Positions 1 to 9,119 of a stretch of 64,000 bases of DNA are shown piece by piece. The notes beneath the pieces were generated by a model. The model made no database searches and was not told the origin of the DNA. It was given only the letters and a program-made list of their open reading frames with translations. This DNA comes from CAZKNF01 sp964554105 (GTDB taxonomy: Bacteria; Bacteroidota; Rhodothermia; Rhodothermales; VXPQ01). The position numbers were made by a program, and so were the translations under genes. Location of the stretch: NCBI GenBank assembly GCA_964554105.1, contig CAZKNF010000006.1:20682-84681 (forward strand), read 5' to 3'. Each line of letters begins with the position of its first letter. Positions within the stretch are counted from its first letter, which is position 1.

Positions 1-641
1 CCCGGCTCCGACGGAATCGCAAGTGTTTCAAATCGCTCACGCAGCTCGTCCGGCGTAATCCGAAGCGTGTTGGCCCGCACGGCGTACACAGGCCGAACAT
101 TGTTCCATTCGAGCAGACGCTCGCATGCTTCAGAACCATACCTCTCGAGCCAACGCCTCACCATCCACGTCGGATGCGAGTGCCGGATACCGAGGTCGTC
201 GGCCTGATCCCCAGTATCCGGCTCCGGCAGTGCGTCGCGGTGCCGCAGGACGCTGCGCAGAATACCGTTCACGAGACCCCCGGCGCCCCTGCGAACCTCC
301 GCTTTTGCGAGATTTACTGCCTCACTGACTGCTGCATACGAGGGTGTCTCAAGGAAAATAATGTCATAGAGCCCGATCCTCAGAATTTGCCTGAGTGCAA
401 ATTCCATCTTTTCCAGGTCTCCGCGATAGAAATGGTCAAGGATAAAATCGAGGCGGCGACGCCATCGCGTGACTCCAGCGACGTACTCCATGGACTGTCG
501 CTCGTCACGAGCGCCCCAGTCCTCTCCAGTTCCCGCGGCACCTATGCCGACGTACGCACCTTGCTCCTCGATGCGAAGAAGGCGTTGAAGAACCTCACGT
601 CGCACCGCCGATGCCGAACTGGAGGTGTCCTCGTTATTCAT
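1..641 (-). CDS. rsmB: 16S rRNA (cytosine-C5) methyltransferase RsmB, 3' part missing
   Basis: The visible 213 codons begin at an ATG at 641 and run off the left edge of the window. The first ~135 residues form an all-helical NusB-type RNA-binding domain: RREVLQRLL, then a stretch around ALRQILRIGLYDI, then AVSEAVNLAK and GLVNGILR. These patterns are shared by NusB and the N-terminus of RsmB (Sun/Fmu). The following segment (HPTWMVRRWLERYG, then YAVRANTLR) is the linker into the RsmB methyltransferase domain, which shows that this is RsmB and not free-standing NusB. The SAM-binding domain and catalytic cysteines lie outside the window. The family methylates C967 of 16S rRNA. Confidence 0.88.
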   Translation of the reverse strand, partial: MNNEDTSSSASAVRREVLQRLLRIEEQGAYVGIGAAGTGEDWGARDERQSMEYVAGVTRWRRRLDFILDHFYRGDLEKMEFALRQILRIGLYDIIFLETPSYAAVSEAVNLAKAEVRRGAGGLVNGILRSVLRHRDALPEPDTGDQADDLGIRHSHPTWMVRRWLERYGSEACERLLEWNNVRPVYAVRANTLRITPDELRERFETLAIPSEP

Positions 642-691
642 TGAGTCGTGTCGTTGACCGCTGCCCACCACTCGTTAATTGTCCCGTACAT

Positions 692-2083
692 TCATCGTCG
701 TCCCGCAGCAGATGCCTTCTTCCATGCTTCATTCGCAGCCACAACAAGTGGATCGAGCGACGGAGCGAACGGCGGCGTGTAGATTACATCGAGATCGCGA
801 ATGGCCTTCACCGTCCATCCATCGCGAATTAGAGGCACGAGTACATTTAACCGTTGCGCTGCGCCCTCCTTTCCGATCACTTCTGCTCCCAACAGGCGAC
901 CGGACCCGCGCTCCACAACCGTCCGCACGTGAATCGGCTTGCTGCCGGGGTAGATTTTTACTCGTGACCAGTGCTTGACGGATGACGAGACCGCATCGAA
1001 TCCGGCGGACTTCGCTTCCTCGAGACGCAGCCCTGCCGCAGCTACCTCCAGTTCGAACACCTTTACCGCCGATGCCGGGCTGACGCCCGGAAACGTTGCC
1101 TGCGTTCCGTCTCCGCGGCGAGCTGCGTTCTGCGCCGCTACTCGTGCGGTACGAAACGCGGCAGGCGAAAGCGGCACGTGGACGCGCGCGCCGTCCACAA
1201 TCCGCCGCACCTCAGCCAGATCGCCGCATGCCCATACATTCTCTAAGTTTGTACGCATCTCATCGTTCGTGGCCAGCGCCCCCGTGCCGCCAACCTTCGC
1301 GCCCGCTTCTTCGGCGAGCTCGGTGTTTGGGGTGGTGCCAATGGCAACGACCACCAGCTGGCAGCCGATCCGCTCTCCGACATCCGTCACTACGGCATCT
1401 ACCCTCCCGTCGCTGTCGCGTCCGAGCACCGCGCCTCGTTCCGGCCGAATGAGAACGCCATTGCTCTTCAATTCGTCGACGATCAACCCACTGAACTCGG
1501 CGTCGAGATACGCCGGCAGCGGCCGGCCGGCCGGCTCGAGAATCGATACCCGGATGTCGCGCGCGGCCAGCGCTTCGGCGACCTCGATGCCCACATACCC
1601 CGCACCGAGGACGACGGCGTGTGGCACTTCATGCGTATCCAGATAGCCACGCAGCTTTATCGCATCATCCAGCCGGCGCATTGGAAACACGTTCTCTGCG
1701 TCGAGCCCGTCGATTTCCGGCATCCGTGCACGAGCGCCCATCGCGAGAATGAAGGTGTCAAACTGCTCCTCTCGTTCCGTTCCGGCGGACAAATCGCGAA
1801 CGCGAAGACGATTCTTTTCCGGTTCGATGGACGTAACCCGGTGCCGAACATGGACCTTCGCTCCACGCGTACGCTCGAATTCCGCAGGTGTCAGTACGAC
1901 AAGCCGGTGATAGTCCTCGATCCATCCGGCTATATAGTAGGGCATCTCGCATGCGCCGTAGGATATATGGGCATCCTGCTCGAAGAGTACGACGTCGGCT
2001 TCCGGATCGCTGCGCACGGCCTGGGCCGCTGCCGCAGGACCAGACGCTACACCACCGATCACGGCAATTCTCTGGCGCGCCAT
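692..2083 (-). CDS. FAD/NAD(P)-dependent CoA-disulfide reductase-like oxidoreductase
   Basis: 463 residues with the two-dinucleotide-fold arrangement of the NADH oxidase / CoA-disulfide reductase family. The FAD motif GGVASG lies near the N-terminus. The segment SYGACEMPYY carries the single redox-active Cys typical of CoA-disulfide reductases and NADH peroxidases. VVLGAGYVGIEVAEAL binds NAD(P)H, and the second FAD signature is VWACGDLAEV. A C-terminal dimerisation domain is present, but no rhodanese domain is fused. The ATG at 2083 overlaps the stop of the upstream CDF gene as TGATG, so the two are probably translationally coupled; a TTG one codon earlier is possible. The true substrate (CoA disulfide, polysulfide or O2) cannot be read from the sequence. 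Confidence 0.85.
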   Translation of the reverse strand: MARQRIAVIGGVASGPAAAAQAVRSDPEADVVLFEQDAHISYGACEMPYYIAGWIEDYHRLVVLTPAEFERTRGAKVHVRHRVTSIEPEKNRLRVRDLSAGTEREEQFDTFILAMGARARMPEIDGLDAENVFPMRRLDDAIKLRGYLDTHEVPHAVVLGAGYVGIEVAEALAARDIRVSILEPAGRPLPAYLDAEFSGLIVDELKSNGVLIRPERGAVLGRDSDGRVDAVVTDVGERIGCQLVVVAIGTTPNTELAEEAGAKVGGTGALATNDEMRTNLENVWACGDLAEVRRIVDGARVHVPLSPAAFRTARVAAQNAARRGDGTQATFPGVSPASAVKVFELEVAAAGLRLEEAKSAGFDAVSSSVKHWSRVKIYPGSKPIHVRTVVERGSGRLLGAEVIGKEGAAQRLNVLVPLIRDGWTVKAIRDLDVIYTPPFAPSLDPLVVAANEAWKKASAAGRR

Positions 2084-3030
2084 CAAGGACGGGCTTCGTT
2101 AATGACAGATGGATCGCCCAGCGGATCGGCAGGCTCGGCATGCCCTTCAGGATGGGCAATTTCGTGATGATCGGGCTCCAGATGGGCGGTGACGAATACT
2201 TCGTCCTTCGGGAATGCACTCACGATGCGCTCCTCTACAGCATGCGATCGATCGTGCGCTTCGGTGATGCTCAGATTCTCCGGAAAGAGGAGATGGTATT
2301 CAATCCAGATCTGATCGTGAATCTGCCGATGTCGAAGCTGGTGAAAGTTCGAAACGACCCCGTCCTCGCGCGCTTGTTCAAGCGTCTGAAGAATGACTGA
2401 CGTGTACTCATCGTCCGCCCGCTCCATCAAACCGGAGAACGAACGCCGCATGAGCCTCAAGCCGGTCCACATAATATTGACCGCGACGAGAATGGCCACT
2501 AGCGGGTCAAGCCAGATGATATCCGTCAACCAGACAAGCCCGATTCCGATCAGCACGCCGACGCTGGTCCACATGTCAGTCAGCACGTGCTGCCCGTTCG
2601 AGACGAGCACGAGATTGTTGTAGCGTCGCCCGATGCGGACGAGGTAAAGTCCCAGCGCCAGGTTGATGACAGTGAGACCCGCCAGGATGAGCAGACCCAC
2701 ATCCAGACGAGCGAGCGACGGCCCCAGAACCAGATCGCCCACCGCCGTATAGACGATCGCGACCGCTGCTAAGATAATTAACAGGCCCTCGAGGCCGGAC
2801 GAAAAGTACGCAATCTTACCGTGACCGTACGGATGCCCCGGGTCCGCCGGTTGAAATGCGTACCACAGGGAGAATCCAACGAACGCGGTCGCCAGTAGAT
2901 GAACGACCGACTCGGCCGCATCCGAAAAGATGGCGGCGCTCCCCGTGAGGAAGTATGCCGTCAGCTTGCCCGCCAGCATGACGAACGAAACCGCAAGACT
3001 GAGCAGCATCGCTCGACGACGCGGATCCAT
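2083..3030 (-). CDS. Cation diffusion facilitator (CDF) family transporter
   Basis: About 315 residues. Several membrane helices are visible in the first ~200 residues, followed by a soluble cytoplasmic domain. Family hallmarks are SDAAESVVH in the second helix, HPYGHGK in the loop after it, and a QHVLTD His/Asp pair in a later helix, at the positions that bind metal in CDF exporters. The C-terminal His-rich tail (HLEPDHHEIAHPEGH) could sense or bind metal. The ATG at 3030 is preferred over an upstream ATG at 3069, because homology begins right after it and AGAGAG lies upstream. The family exports Zn2+, Fe2+ or Mn2+ by H+ antiport; the specific metal is unknown. It overlaps the downstream flavoprotein gene. 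Confidence 0.85.
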   Translation of the reverse strand: MDPRRRAMLLSLAVSFVMLAGKLTAYFLTGSAAIFSDAAESVVHLLATAFVGFSLWYAFQPADPGHPYGHGKIAYFSSGLEGLLIILAAVAIVYTAVGDLVLGPSLARLDVGLLILAGLTVINLALGLYLVRIGRRYNNLVLVSNGQHVLTDMWTSVGVLIGIGLVWLTDIIWLDPLVAILVAVNIMWTGLRLMRRSFSGLMERADDEYTSVILQTLEQAREDGVVSNFHQLRHRQIHDQIWIEYHLLFPENLSITEAHDRSHAVEERIVSAFPKDEVFVTAHLEPDHHEIAHPEGHAEPADPLGDPSVINEARP

Positions 3031-3177
3031 TATATTCTCTCTGTTGCTGTGTTCGACATCCATGCGCAATGCACCCTCTCGCGTGGAAAAAGTCGAACGT
3101 GTTACTGCAGACGATGCTCCATGTGCATCTCTCGCACAGCGTATCTTACCTGGAATATCCAGATGCAGTCAGAACCC

Positions 3178-4077
3178 ATGATAAACCTCGAGCACGTCGG
3201 GATTGCTGTAGATGATGCTTCGTCGTCACTTGCGATGATCGCCGACGTTCTGCAAAAAAGCCACTACAAGTCGGAAACGCTAAAGACCGACGCCGTCCGA
3301 ACGTACTTTCTCCCGGCCGGCCCGGCGAAGCTCGAGCTGCTCGAGCCGCTAAGCGCCGACTCGCCAATCGCGAAATTCCTGAGGAAGAGGGGTCCCGGAC
3401 TCCACCACCTCGCGTTCGAGGTCGACGACATCCACCGGACCTACGATCGACTTGTCGAGGCAGGCGTCAGAGTCATCGACGACGCACCTCGTCCGGGTGC
3501 CGACGGTAAGCTTATCTTCTTCGTTCATCCAGAAGACACGGGTGGGGTACTATTCGAGTTCTGCCAGGCTAACCGAAGCATTCTCATAGATATCGAGATC
3601 GGCGACACGGACCGGCGGTTCCGCCTGCGGCACGCCGGGCGGGCACTTCATCCGCCCACTCTGGTCGTGAACGATGCTTTCGAGAACATCGAAATGCTGG
3701 CCGCCCGGCTCGAACAGAGTGCGTATGTGCTCGCGACCTCCGAAGAGACACCCCTCGACGGCTCCGCACTTCTCGACGCCGCAGGTATCGACCGCGTCCA
3801 CCTCGTGGCTTCGACACGACATTTCAGGCACCTCAACCTTCCGCCCGAACGACTGCGGTCGACGATACTAGTTGTGAACGATGAGGAGGATGGGCTGCCC
3901 GGTCACAAAAACCGATTGGAAAATATGCTGATCGCCGCATCTCCGACCCACGCCCCAGCAGCGGCGCGGCTCTGGTCGAACGCGACGGACGCCGGCATCG
4001 TCGTTGCCGAAGAAAACCTTCTGGCGCGCGCCATACAGGCGCACATCGAGAGAATAGAAGGACTCGGCGTCTCGTAA
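3178..4077 (+). CDS. Methylmalonyl-CoA epimerase (VOC fold) with an unidentified C-terminal domain
   Basis: The first ~132 residues are a methylmalonyl-CoA epimerase: HVGIAVDD at the start with the first metal His (H6), GPGLHHLAFEVDDI with the second His, and HPEDTGGVLFEF with the metal Glu. The enzyme interconverts the epimers of methylmalonyl-CoA between propionyl-CoA carboxylase and the mutase. Ordinary epimerases are 130-150 residues, but this protein continues to about 299. The extra ~165 residues (for example HPPTLVVND, VHLVASTRHF, TILVVNDEED, GIVVAEENLL) alternate short hydrophobic strands and helices like a Rossmann-type domain that I do not recognise. An in-frame ATG at 3163 is an alternative start. 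The gene diverges from the CDF/flavoprotein pair. Confidence 0.8.
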   Translation: MINLEHVGIAVDDASSSLAMIADVLQKSHYKSETLKTDAVRTYFLPAGPAKLELLEPLSADSPIAKFLRKRGPGLHHLAFEVDDIHRTYDRLVEAGVRVIDDAPRPGADGKLIFFVHPEDTGGVLFEFCQANRSILIDIEIGDTDRRFRLRHAGRALHPPTLVVNDAFENIEMLAARLEQSAYVLATSEETPLDGSALLDAAGIDRVHLVASTRHFRHLNLPPERLRSTILVVNDEEDGLPGHKNRLENMLIAASPTHAPAAARLWSNATDAGIVVAEENLLARAIQAHIERIEGLGVS

Positions 4078-4138
4078 CGGTGTAAATTCCTTCGGCTTAT
4101 TACTTTCGCAATCTGCCAGCGATTCGACGACCCGTCCG

Positions 4139-5281
4139 TTATGGAGAGATTTCTTCGAACGATTCACGCAGCACGGCATCCAGCTCATCCGACCCGGCAG
4201 CAGCCGGAAAGATCGCCACACCCCGAAGGCCCGCTTCCCGTACGAATTCGTACTTTCTGCGCAGACTTTCGGCATCCTCGAACCACCCCTGGCGCCATCC
4301 GGTGGAGTCTTGAAAAGCATAGTATGGGGATCCACTCGTGGAATCGCGCCGAAGGCCATGCGTCATCGCCTCCTCCATCGCGGAACGCCGCGAGTCAGGC
4401 GCCAGCACCGTGTCGCCCGGGGCATAGCTGAGCGTGACCCCGCTCCCGGTCGTGCGAGCGCCGGGCTGATCCGATTCTGCGGGCCATTCGTATCCGAAAT
4501 ACGGAACGCTCATAACGATCTTGTCGCTCGGCACGCCCAGGTCCTCCAGGCGCTGCACGATATATCTCCAATTCCGATTGCCCCATCCCTCGAGGCCGGC
4601 AATCGGGCCGGTCCGATCCTCGTTCCGCCCGTGCAAGTCGTAGCCCTGAACGACGAAGTAATCGACGTTTCGTGCAAGGGAGGCCTCATCCACCACATCG
4701 CTCTCGTCGTAGGCGAGCAGGTAGAGTGACAATGTGGCCTCGGATCTAATCGCTCGCATCTCCTCACGAAGTCGTTCGACAAAACTCGTGAATCGATCCC
4801 GCACTCCATCGGGAACCGGCTGATAGATTTCGAAATCGAGCTGAATGCCGCCGACTGCGGGACTGTCACGGAGCAGTCCAAGCAGTGTCTCAAGCAACTT
4901 TTCGGATGACGTTGCGCTCGAGAATATGTGTTCGAACGACTCCTGCCGAAACAAGGTGGCTACCGGTGTGACGCGAATGCCGTTCTCGATGAGCCTCTGC
5001 TGCAGGGTGAACCACCTGTCCGGCCAGCCATGACGCTCCGCAATGGCACCCGTCGAGTCAAGGTCGATAGAAAAGAAATAGATCTCATCGAAGATGGCAG
5101 GGTCGTAGGTCGGATTCTCACCCTGGATCCAGAACGGATGATAACCGGCGATGAGAAACTGACCTGCATCGGTCGCTGGCAAAACGCGATCTTCAACAGT
5201 CGGACTCGATGTTGCACATCCGGCCAGCAGCAGCGCGGTGAGGACAGAGAACGTCTGAGCAGATCGCATGCACCGTGCCAT
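4139..5281 (-). CDS. GH18-type glycoside hydrolase-like lipoprotein
   Basis: 380 residues with a lipoprotein signal (TALLLAGC lipobox), so probably exported and lipid-anchored. The rest follows a glycosyl hydrolase family 18 barrel: GYHPFW at strand 1, GGIQLDFEIY at strand 4, YFVVQGYDLHG at strand 6 and SVPYFGYEW at strand 7. The strand-4 signature DGxDxDxE is reduced: the first and second Asp are Gly and Gln, while the last Asp and the catalytic Glu remain. It may therefore be an active hydrolase of the divergent spore-coat/YdhD-like type or a binding protein. Starts at 5281 or 5269 are both possible; neither has a clear ribosome-binding site. Confidence 0.75.
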   Translation of the reverse strand: MARCMRSAQTFSVLTALLLAGCATSSPTVEDRVLPATDAGQFLIAGYHPFWIQGENPTYDPAIFDEIYFFSIDLDSTGAIAERHGWPDRWFTLQQRLIENGIRVTPVATLFRQESFEHIFSSATSSEKLLETLLGLLRDSPAVGGIQLDFEIYQPVPDGVRDRFTSFVERLREEMRAIRSEATLSLYLLAYDESDVVDEASLARNVDYFVVQGYDLHGRNEDRTGPIAGLEGWGNRNWRYIVQRLEDLGVPSDKIVMSVPYFGYEWPAESDQPGARTTGSGVTLSYAPGDTVLAPDSRRSAMEEAMTHGLRRDSTSGSPYYAFQDSTGWRQGWFEDAESLRRKYEFVREAGLRGVAIFPAAAGSDELDAVLRESFEEISP

Positions 5282-5524
5282 TTTAATTGAAGAACCGACC
5301 GATGACCAATAAAGACATGTCATGGATGGGCCGCATCACGGCTGCGTAATAAGATTGCTATACCCCCCGATTCGGCGGGCCTGAATATTGGATCACCGCG
5401 GGTCTCCACGCAGCGGTTGGTTGAACAATTCAGTCCGGCTTTTCGTTCAGCAGGTGCCGACTTCGATGTTCCGCAGAGCGGCTTCATGAGCGAGGCTCGA
5501 AGCTGCCACAGCTCTATACATTCC

Positions 5525-7366
5525 ATGGAATCCGATCTCAACGATAAACTTTCCAGCATTCCCCGGCAGCCTGGTGTATACCAGCACAAGGACGCGGACG
5601 GAAACGTTATCTACGTCGGAAAGGCGAAGAACCTTCGCAGCCGCGTGCGCTCGTACTTCCAGGAAGGAAGGCCGCGAGACGGCCGCCTCGCTGTGATGAT
5701 CAGGAAAATTGAAGATGTCGAGGTGATTGTAACCGACACGGAGGCCGAGGCGCTCATCCTCGAAAACAACCTCATCAAAAAACTCAAACCTCGCTACAAC
5801 ATCAATCTACGGGATGATAAAACCTTCCCGTACATCTGCATCAAGAATGAACGCTTTCCGCGTGTTTTCCCGACGCGGAACGTGCGCAAGGACGGATCGA
5901 AGTACTTCGGTCCGTACACCGACGTGAAGAACATGAAGTTGATGCTTCGGACCATTAGGTCGATCTTCAAGCTTCGTACGTGCAATCTCAACCTATCGCA
6001 GGATGCAATCGCATCCGGCAAGTACGAGCCATGCCTGGAATTCCATATTCAAAAGTGCGCGGCGCCGTGTGTTGGGAATCAGTCGGAAGCATCGTATAAC
6101 CAGACGATTGTACAGGTAGAAAAGCTGCTGAACGGCCACACCAGGGAACTCATTGATCTACTGTGTGACGAGATGCAGCGTCTCGCTGACGAAACGAAAT
6201 ACGAAGAGGCCGCGCAGATGCGCGACCGCATCCGTGCACTAGAAAAATATTCACGTCGACAGAAGGTTGTCAGCACGGAGGAAGTCGACCGCGATCTCTT
6301 CGCACTGGCGGTCGATCGCGAGGAGGACGTGGCGTGCGGAGTCTTGTTCAAGGTCCGCGAAGGAAAAGTCATCGGACGCCTGCACCGATACATGCGCAGA
6401 ATTGAGGGCTCCTTAGACGAGGCTCTAATGCAGCGCTTTCTCGAGAGCTACTATACGGAAACCTCCTTTTTTCCCGAGGAGGTACTGCTGGGCTCCGATA
6501 CGGCGGAGCCGGAACCGCTAGAGGACATCCTGGCACAGGAGCGCGGCAAGAAGGTGCCGATAAAGGTTCCGCAGCGCGGCCCTAAAGCCGGACTCATGAA
6601 AATGGTCGATACGAACGCGTGGATGCTGCTTGAGGAGTGGAAGCTCCAAAAGATGAAGCGCGGAGAGGACCGCATACCTCACGCTGTAAAGCAGCTGCAA
6701 AAAGACCTCCGCCTCGACGCGCTCCCGCGGCACATCGAATGCTTCGACATCTCGCATCTCAGCGGCACCGGCACCGTGGCGTCCTGTGTCGTTTTCCGGG
6801 ACGGCAGAACCCGGAAAAGCGACTACCGGCACTATAAAATACGCAGCACCGAGCACGGCAGGCCCGACGATTTCCTCGCCATGCGGGAGGTGATCGTACG
6901 CCGCTACGGCAAGATCGCGAAGGACGGTGGACCCTGGCCTGATCTGGTCGTCATCGACGGCGGAAAAGGCCAACTGTCGAGTGCGGCGAAGGCCCTGCAG
7001 GAAACCGGCACGTACGGCAAATTTCCCGTCATCGGGTTAGCGAAGCGTCTGGAGGAGGTCTACTTTCCAGGAGATTCCGAACCGCTTTTTATCGCGAAAG
7101 CGTCGACGTCATTGCAGCTGCTGCAGCGCGTGCGCAACGAGGCACATCGCTTCGCGATCACCTTTCAGCGAAAACAGCGCAAGAAAGACACCCTGCACAC
7201 TGAACTACTCCAGATTCCCGGCATCGGAAAGAAGAGAGCGCAGAAGCTAATCAAGGAGTTCGGATCCGTCAAGCGCGTGAGAGAGGCCGATGAGCCGGCG
7301 GTCGCCGACGTGGTCGGACCGGCGGCAGCGGGCAGGATCAGCGACTTCTTCAGTGAACGAGTCTAG
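5525..7366 (+). CDS. uvrC: Excinuclease ABC subunit C
   Basis: 613 residues, the normal UvrC length. The N-terminal GIY-YIG nuclease domain (PGVYQHKD then VIYVGKAKNL) makes the 3' incision. A UVR motif (DEMQRLADETKYEEAAQMRDR) binds UvrB. The C-terminal half is the RNase H-like 5' nuclease (IECFDISHLSGTGTVAS; VIDGGKGQL), followed by a helix-hairpin-helix (LLQIPGIGKKRAQKL). It works with UvrA and UvrB in nucleotide excision repair. In-frame ATGs at 5417 and 5486 exist, but homology starts at the 5525 ATG. It is divergently transcribed from the GH18 lipoprotein gene. Confidence 0.96.
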   Translation: MESDLNDKLSSIPRQPGVYQHKDADGNVIYVGKAKNLRSRVRSYFQEGRPRDGRLAVMIRKIEDVEVIVTDTEAEALILENNLIKKLKPRYNINLRDDKTFPYICIKNERFPRVFPTRNVRKDGSKYFGPYTDVKNMKLMLRTIRSIFKLRTCNLNLSQDAIASGKYEPCLEFHIQKCAAPCVGNQSEASYNQTIVQVEKLLNGHTRELIDLLCDEMQRLADETKYEEAAQMRDRIRALEKYSRRQKVVSTEEVDRDLFALAVDREEDVACGVLFKVREGKVIGRLHRYMRRIEGSLDEALMQRFLESYYTETSFFPEEVLLGSDTAEPEPLEDILAQERGKKVPIKVPQRGPKAGLMKMVDTNAWMLLEEWKLQKMKRGEDRIPHAVKQLQKDLRLDALPRHIECFDISHLSGTGTVASCVVFRDGRTRKSDYRHYKIRSTEHGRPDDFLAMREVIVRRYGKIAKDGGPWPDLVVIDGGKGQLSSAAKALQETGTYGKFPVIGLAKRLEEVYFPGDSEPLFIAKASTSLQLLQRVRNEAHRFAITFQRKQRKKDTLHTELLQIPGIGKKRAQKLIKEFGSVKRVREADEPAVADVVGPAAAGRISDFFSERV

Positions 7367-7452
7367 GACGTCGTTTTTGTCGCCGAGATGAAAATGCCCC
7401 GCCGCGTCGCTATGTTCAGCCCTCCGATCTACCACATCATTCGTGGAAGGAT

Positions 7453-8514
7453 ATGCTGAACTACATCTGGGCCGGGCTCATCATATCGGCCCTCGTATTT
7501 GCACTCGTCAGCGATTTCACGGATATCGCGACGGATCGATACCGGAACGACGAACCGCTTCCGATCAGCCTCGCGTATCCAGAAGGGTATCAGGAGGGGA
7601 CCCGGCGTGTGCCGGTGACAATCCGAATCGACACCACCGTATTTCAGTCATTCTACGATACCGACTCTTCGCCCGATTCCGTTTACCAGGGATCGGTAAT
7701 CCGAACGCAAGAAGGCACACTGGTTCGTTTCGACGCCGATGCGTCGCTTCCCGACCCCCTCCCGACGATACTGGACTATTCCGCCTCTGCAGACGACGAG
7801 CTGCAGGGCGCCCTTCAAGACGAACAGGTTGGCGACGACTCGACGACGGCTGTTGCCGCCCTCCAATTCAACGAAGTCAAATTCCCAAAACTCGATGCCA
7901 TCACGGCAGCCGCATTCGAGTTCGCGGAAACCGCCGCTACGATCGCCCTCGGCCTGATCGGCGTGCTGGCGCTGTTTCTTGGATTGCTCCAGATTGCCGA
8001 AGCCGCGGGACTGATTCACTCCCTGGTCAAGGTGACGCAGCCTGTGTTTCGGTATTTCTTTCCCGAGATACCCGACGGCCATCCCGCTCTCGGCATGATC
8101 GTGCTCAATCTCACGGCAAACGTGCTGGGTCTCGGCAATGCCGCGACACCCCTCGGTATCAAGGCAATGGAGGAGCTCCAGAAGCTCAATCCCCAGAAAG
8201 AAACCGCCACCAATTCCATGGTGATGCTCCTCGCGATGAACACGGCCAGCGTGCAGCTCGTGCCGCCGACCCTTCTCGTAGCCGTGATGGGTCTTCAGGT
8301 CAACGAGCTCATCTTTCCAATCATCCTGGTGACGACGGGATCCCTTATCGTCGCCGTGACGATGACGAGACTGCTGCAGCGACTGTCGGTGTATCGAAAA
8401 TCGGACCCGCAGAATGGAAGTACCGACCATGCAGCCGACGAGGCGCCCGCACCGCCTACACCCGACCGGTCTGATGATGCTGATCCATCAACGCCGAGCA
8501 CGACCGACGACTAG
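7453..8514 (+). CDS. spmA: Nucleoside-recognition (Gate) domain membrane protein, SpmA-like
   Basis: 353 residues. One N-terminal helix (YIWAGLIISALVFALV) is followed by ~130 mostly polar residues and then a multi-helix membrane region. That region carries the Gate/SpmA features LIGVLALFLGLLQIAEAAGL, GMIVLNLTANVLGLGNAATPLGIKAM and TNSMVMLLAMNTASVQLVPPT. The Gly/Asn-rich helix breaks are characteristic of this family. The C-terminus is a Pro/Asp/Thr-rich tail. The next gene is spmB-like, and the pair is commonly adjacent or fused in Bacteroidota. SpmA/B affect spore-core dehydration in Bacillus; in non-sporulating bacteria the role is unknown, with transport suspected. Confidence 0.85.
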   Translation: MLNYIWAGLIISALVFALVSDFTDIATDRYRNDEPLPISLAYPEGYQEGTRRVPVTIRIDTTVFQSFYDTDSSPDSVYQGSVIRTQEGTLVRFDADASLPDPLPTILDYSASADDELQGALQDEQVGDDSTTAVAALQFNEVKFPKLDAITAAAFEFAETAATIALGLIGVLALFLGLLQIAEAAGLIHSLVKVTQPVFRYFFPEIPDGHPALGMIVLNLTANVLGLGNAATPLGIKAMEELQKLNPQKETATNSMVMLLAMNTASVQLVPPTLLVAVMGLQVNELIFPIILVTTGSLIVAVTMTRLLQRLSVYRKSDPQNGSTDHAADEAPAPPTPDRSDDADPSTPSTTDD

Positions 8515-8560
8515 GACCCAACCGATCCAATCACCCAATTGCTGCTAGGCAATAAGCAAA

Positions 8561-9115
8561 ATGGACGTATTTCGCACATTCATCGACTACTTTGCCATCT
8601 TTGTCCTGCCTGCGTTGATCGTCGGCCTACCGCTGTACGGACTAATCAAAGGCGTCAAAGTGTACGAGGAGTTCGTCGAAGGCGCCAAGGAGGGATTTCG
8701 CGTTGCCGTGCTGATCATCCCCTATCTGGTGGCGATCCTGTTCGCAATCGGAATGTTTCGGGCGTCCGGCGCGCTGGACTTTCTGGTGGATGGTCTCCGC
8801 CCATTGCTTGGCGCCATCGGTTTCCCCCCGGAAGTCCTTCCAATGGCCATTATCCGACCGCTGACCGGCTCCGGCTCGGCAGCAATAGTCGCCGAGATGA
8901 TCGAGACACACGGCGAGGATTCGATCCTCGTCAAAATCGTCGGCGTGATGTTCGGGTCCACTGAAACGACGTTCTACGTGATCGCCGTATATTTCGGCGC
9001 AGTCAACATCAAGAAGACACGACACGCCGTGCCAGCCGGGCTAACTGCCGACATCGCCGCTATGCTTTTTGCCGTATACCTCGTGCAGCTGATCTTCGGC
9101 CGCGTTCCGATTTGA
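8561..9115 (+). CDS. spmB: Nucleoside-recognition (Gate) domain membrane protein, SpmB-like
   Basis: 184 residues, nearly all hydrophobic. The SpmB pattern is clear: EGAKEGFRVAVLIIPYLVAIL, then RPLTGSGSAAIVAEMI, then GVMFGSTETTFYVIAVYFGAV and a final membrane helix. It starts 46 bp after the spmA-like stop, so the two probably form one transcript and one membrane complex. It converges tail-to-tail with the CBM48 gene with only 4 bp between stops. Confidence 0.87.
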   Translation: MDVFRTFIDYFAIFVLPALIVGLPLYGLIKGVKVYEEFVEGAKEGFRVAVLIIPYLVAILFAIGMFRASGALDFLVDGLRPLLGAIGFPPEVLPMAIIRPLTGSGSAAIVAEMIETHGEDSILVKIVGVMFGSTETTFYVIAVYFGAVNIKKTRHAVPAGLTADIAAMLFAVYLVQLIFGRVPI

Positions 9116-9119
9116 TGCT

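Noticed and set aside
7443..8474. 343-codon plus-strand frame overlapping the SpmA-like gene
   Set aside because: It lies in another frame of the same strand, is Arg/Ser/Gly rich without helices, and the SpmA-like frame fits a real family.
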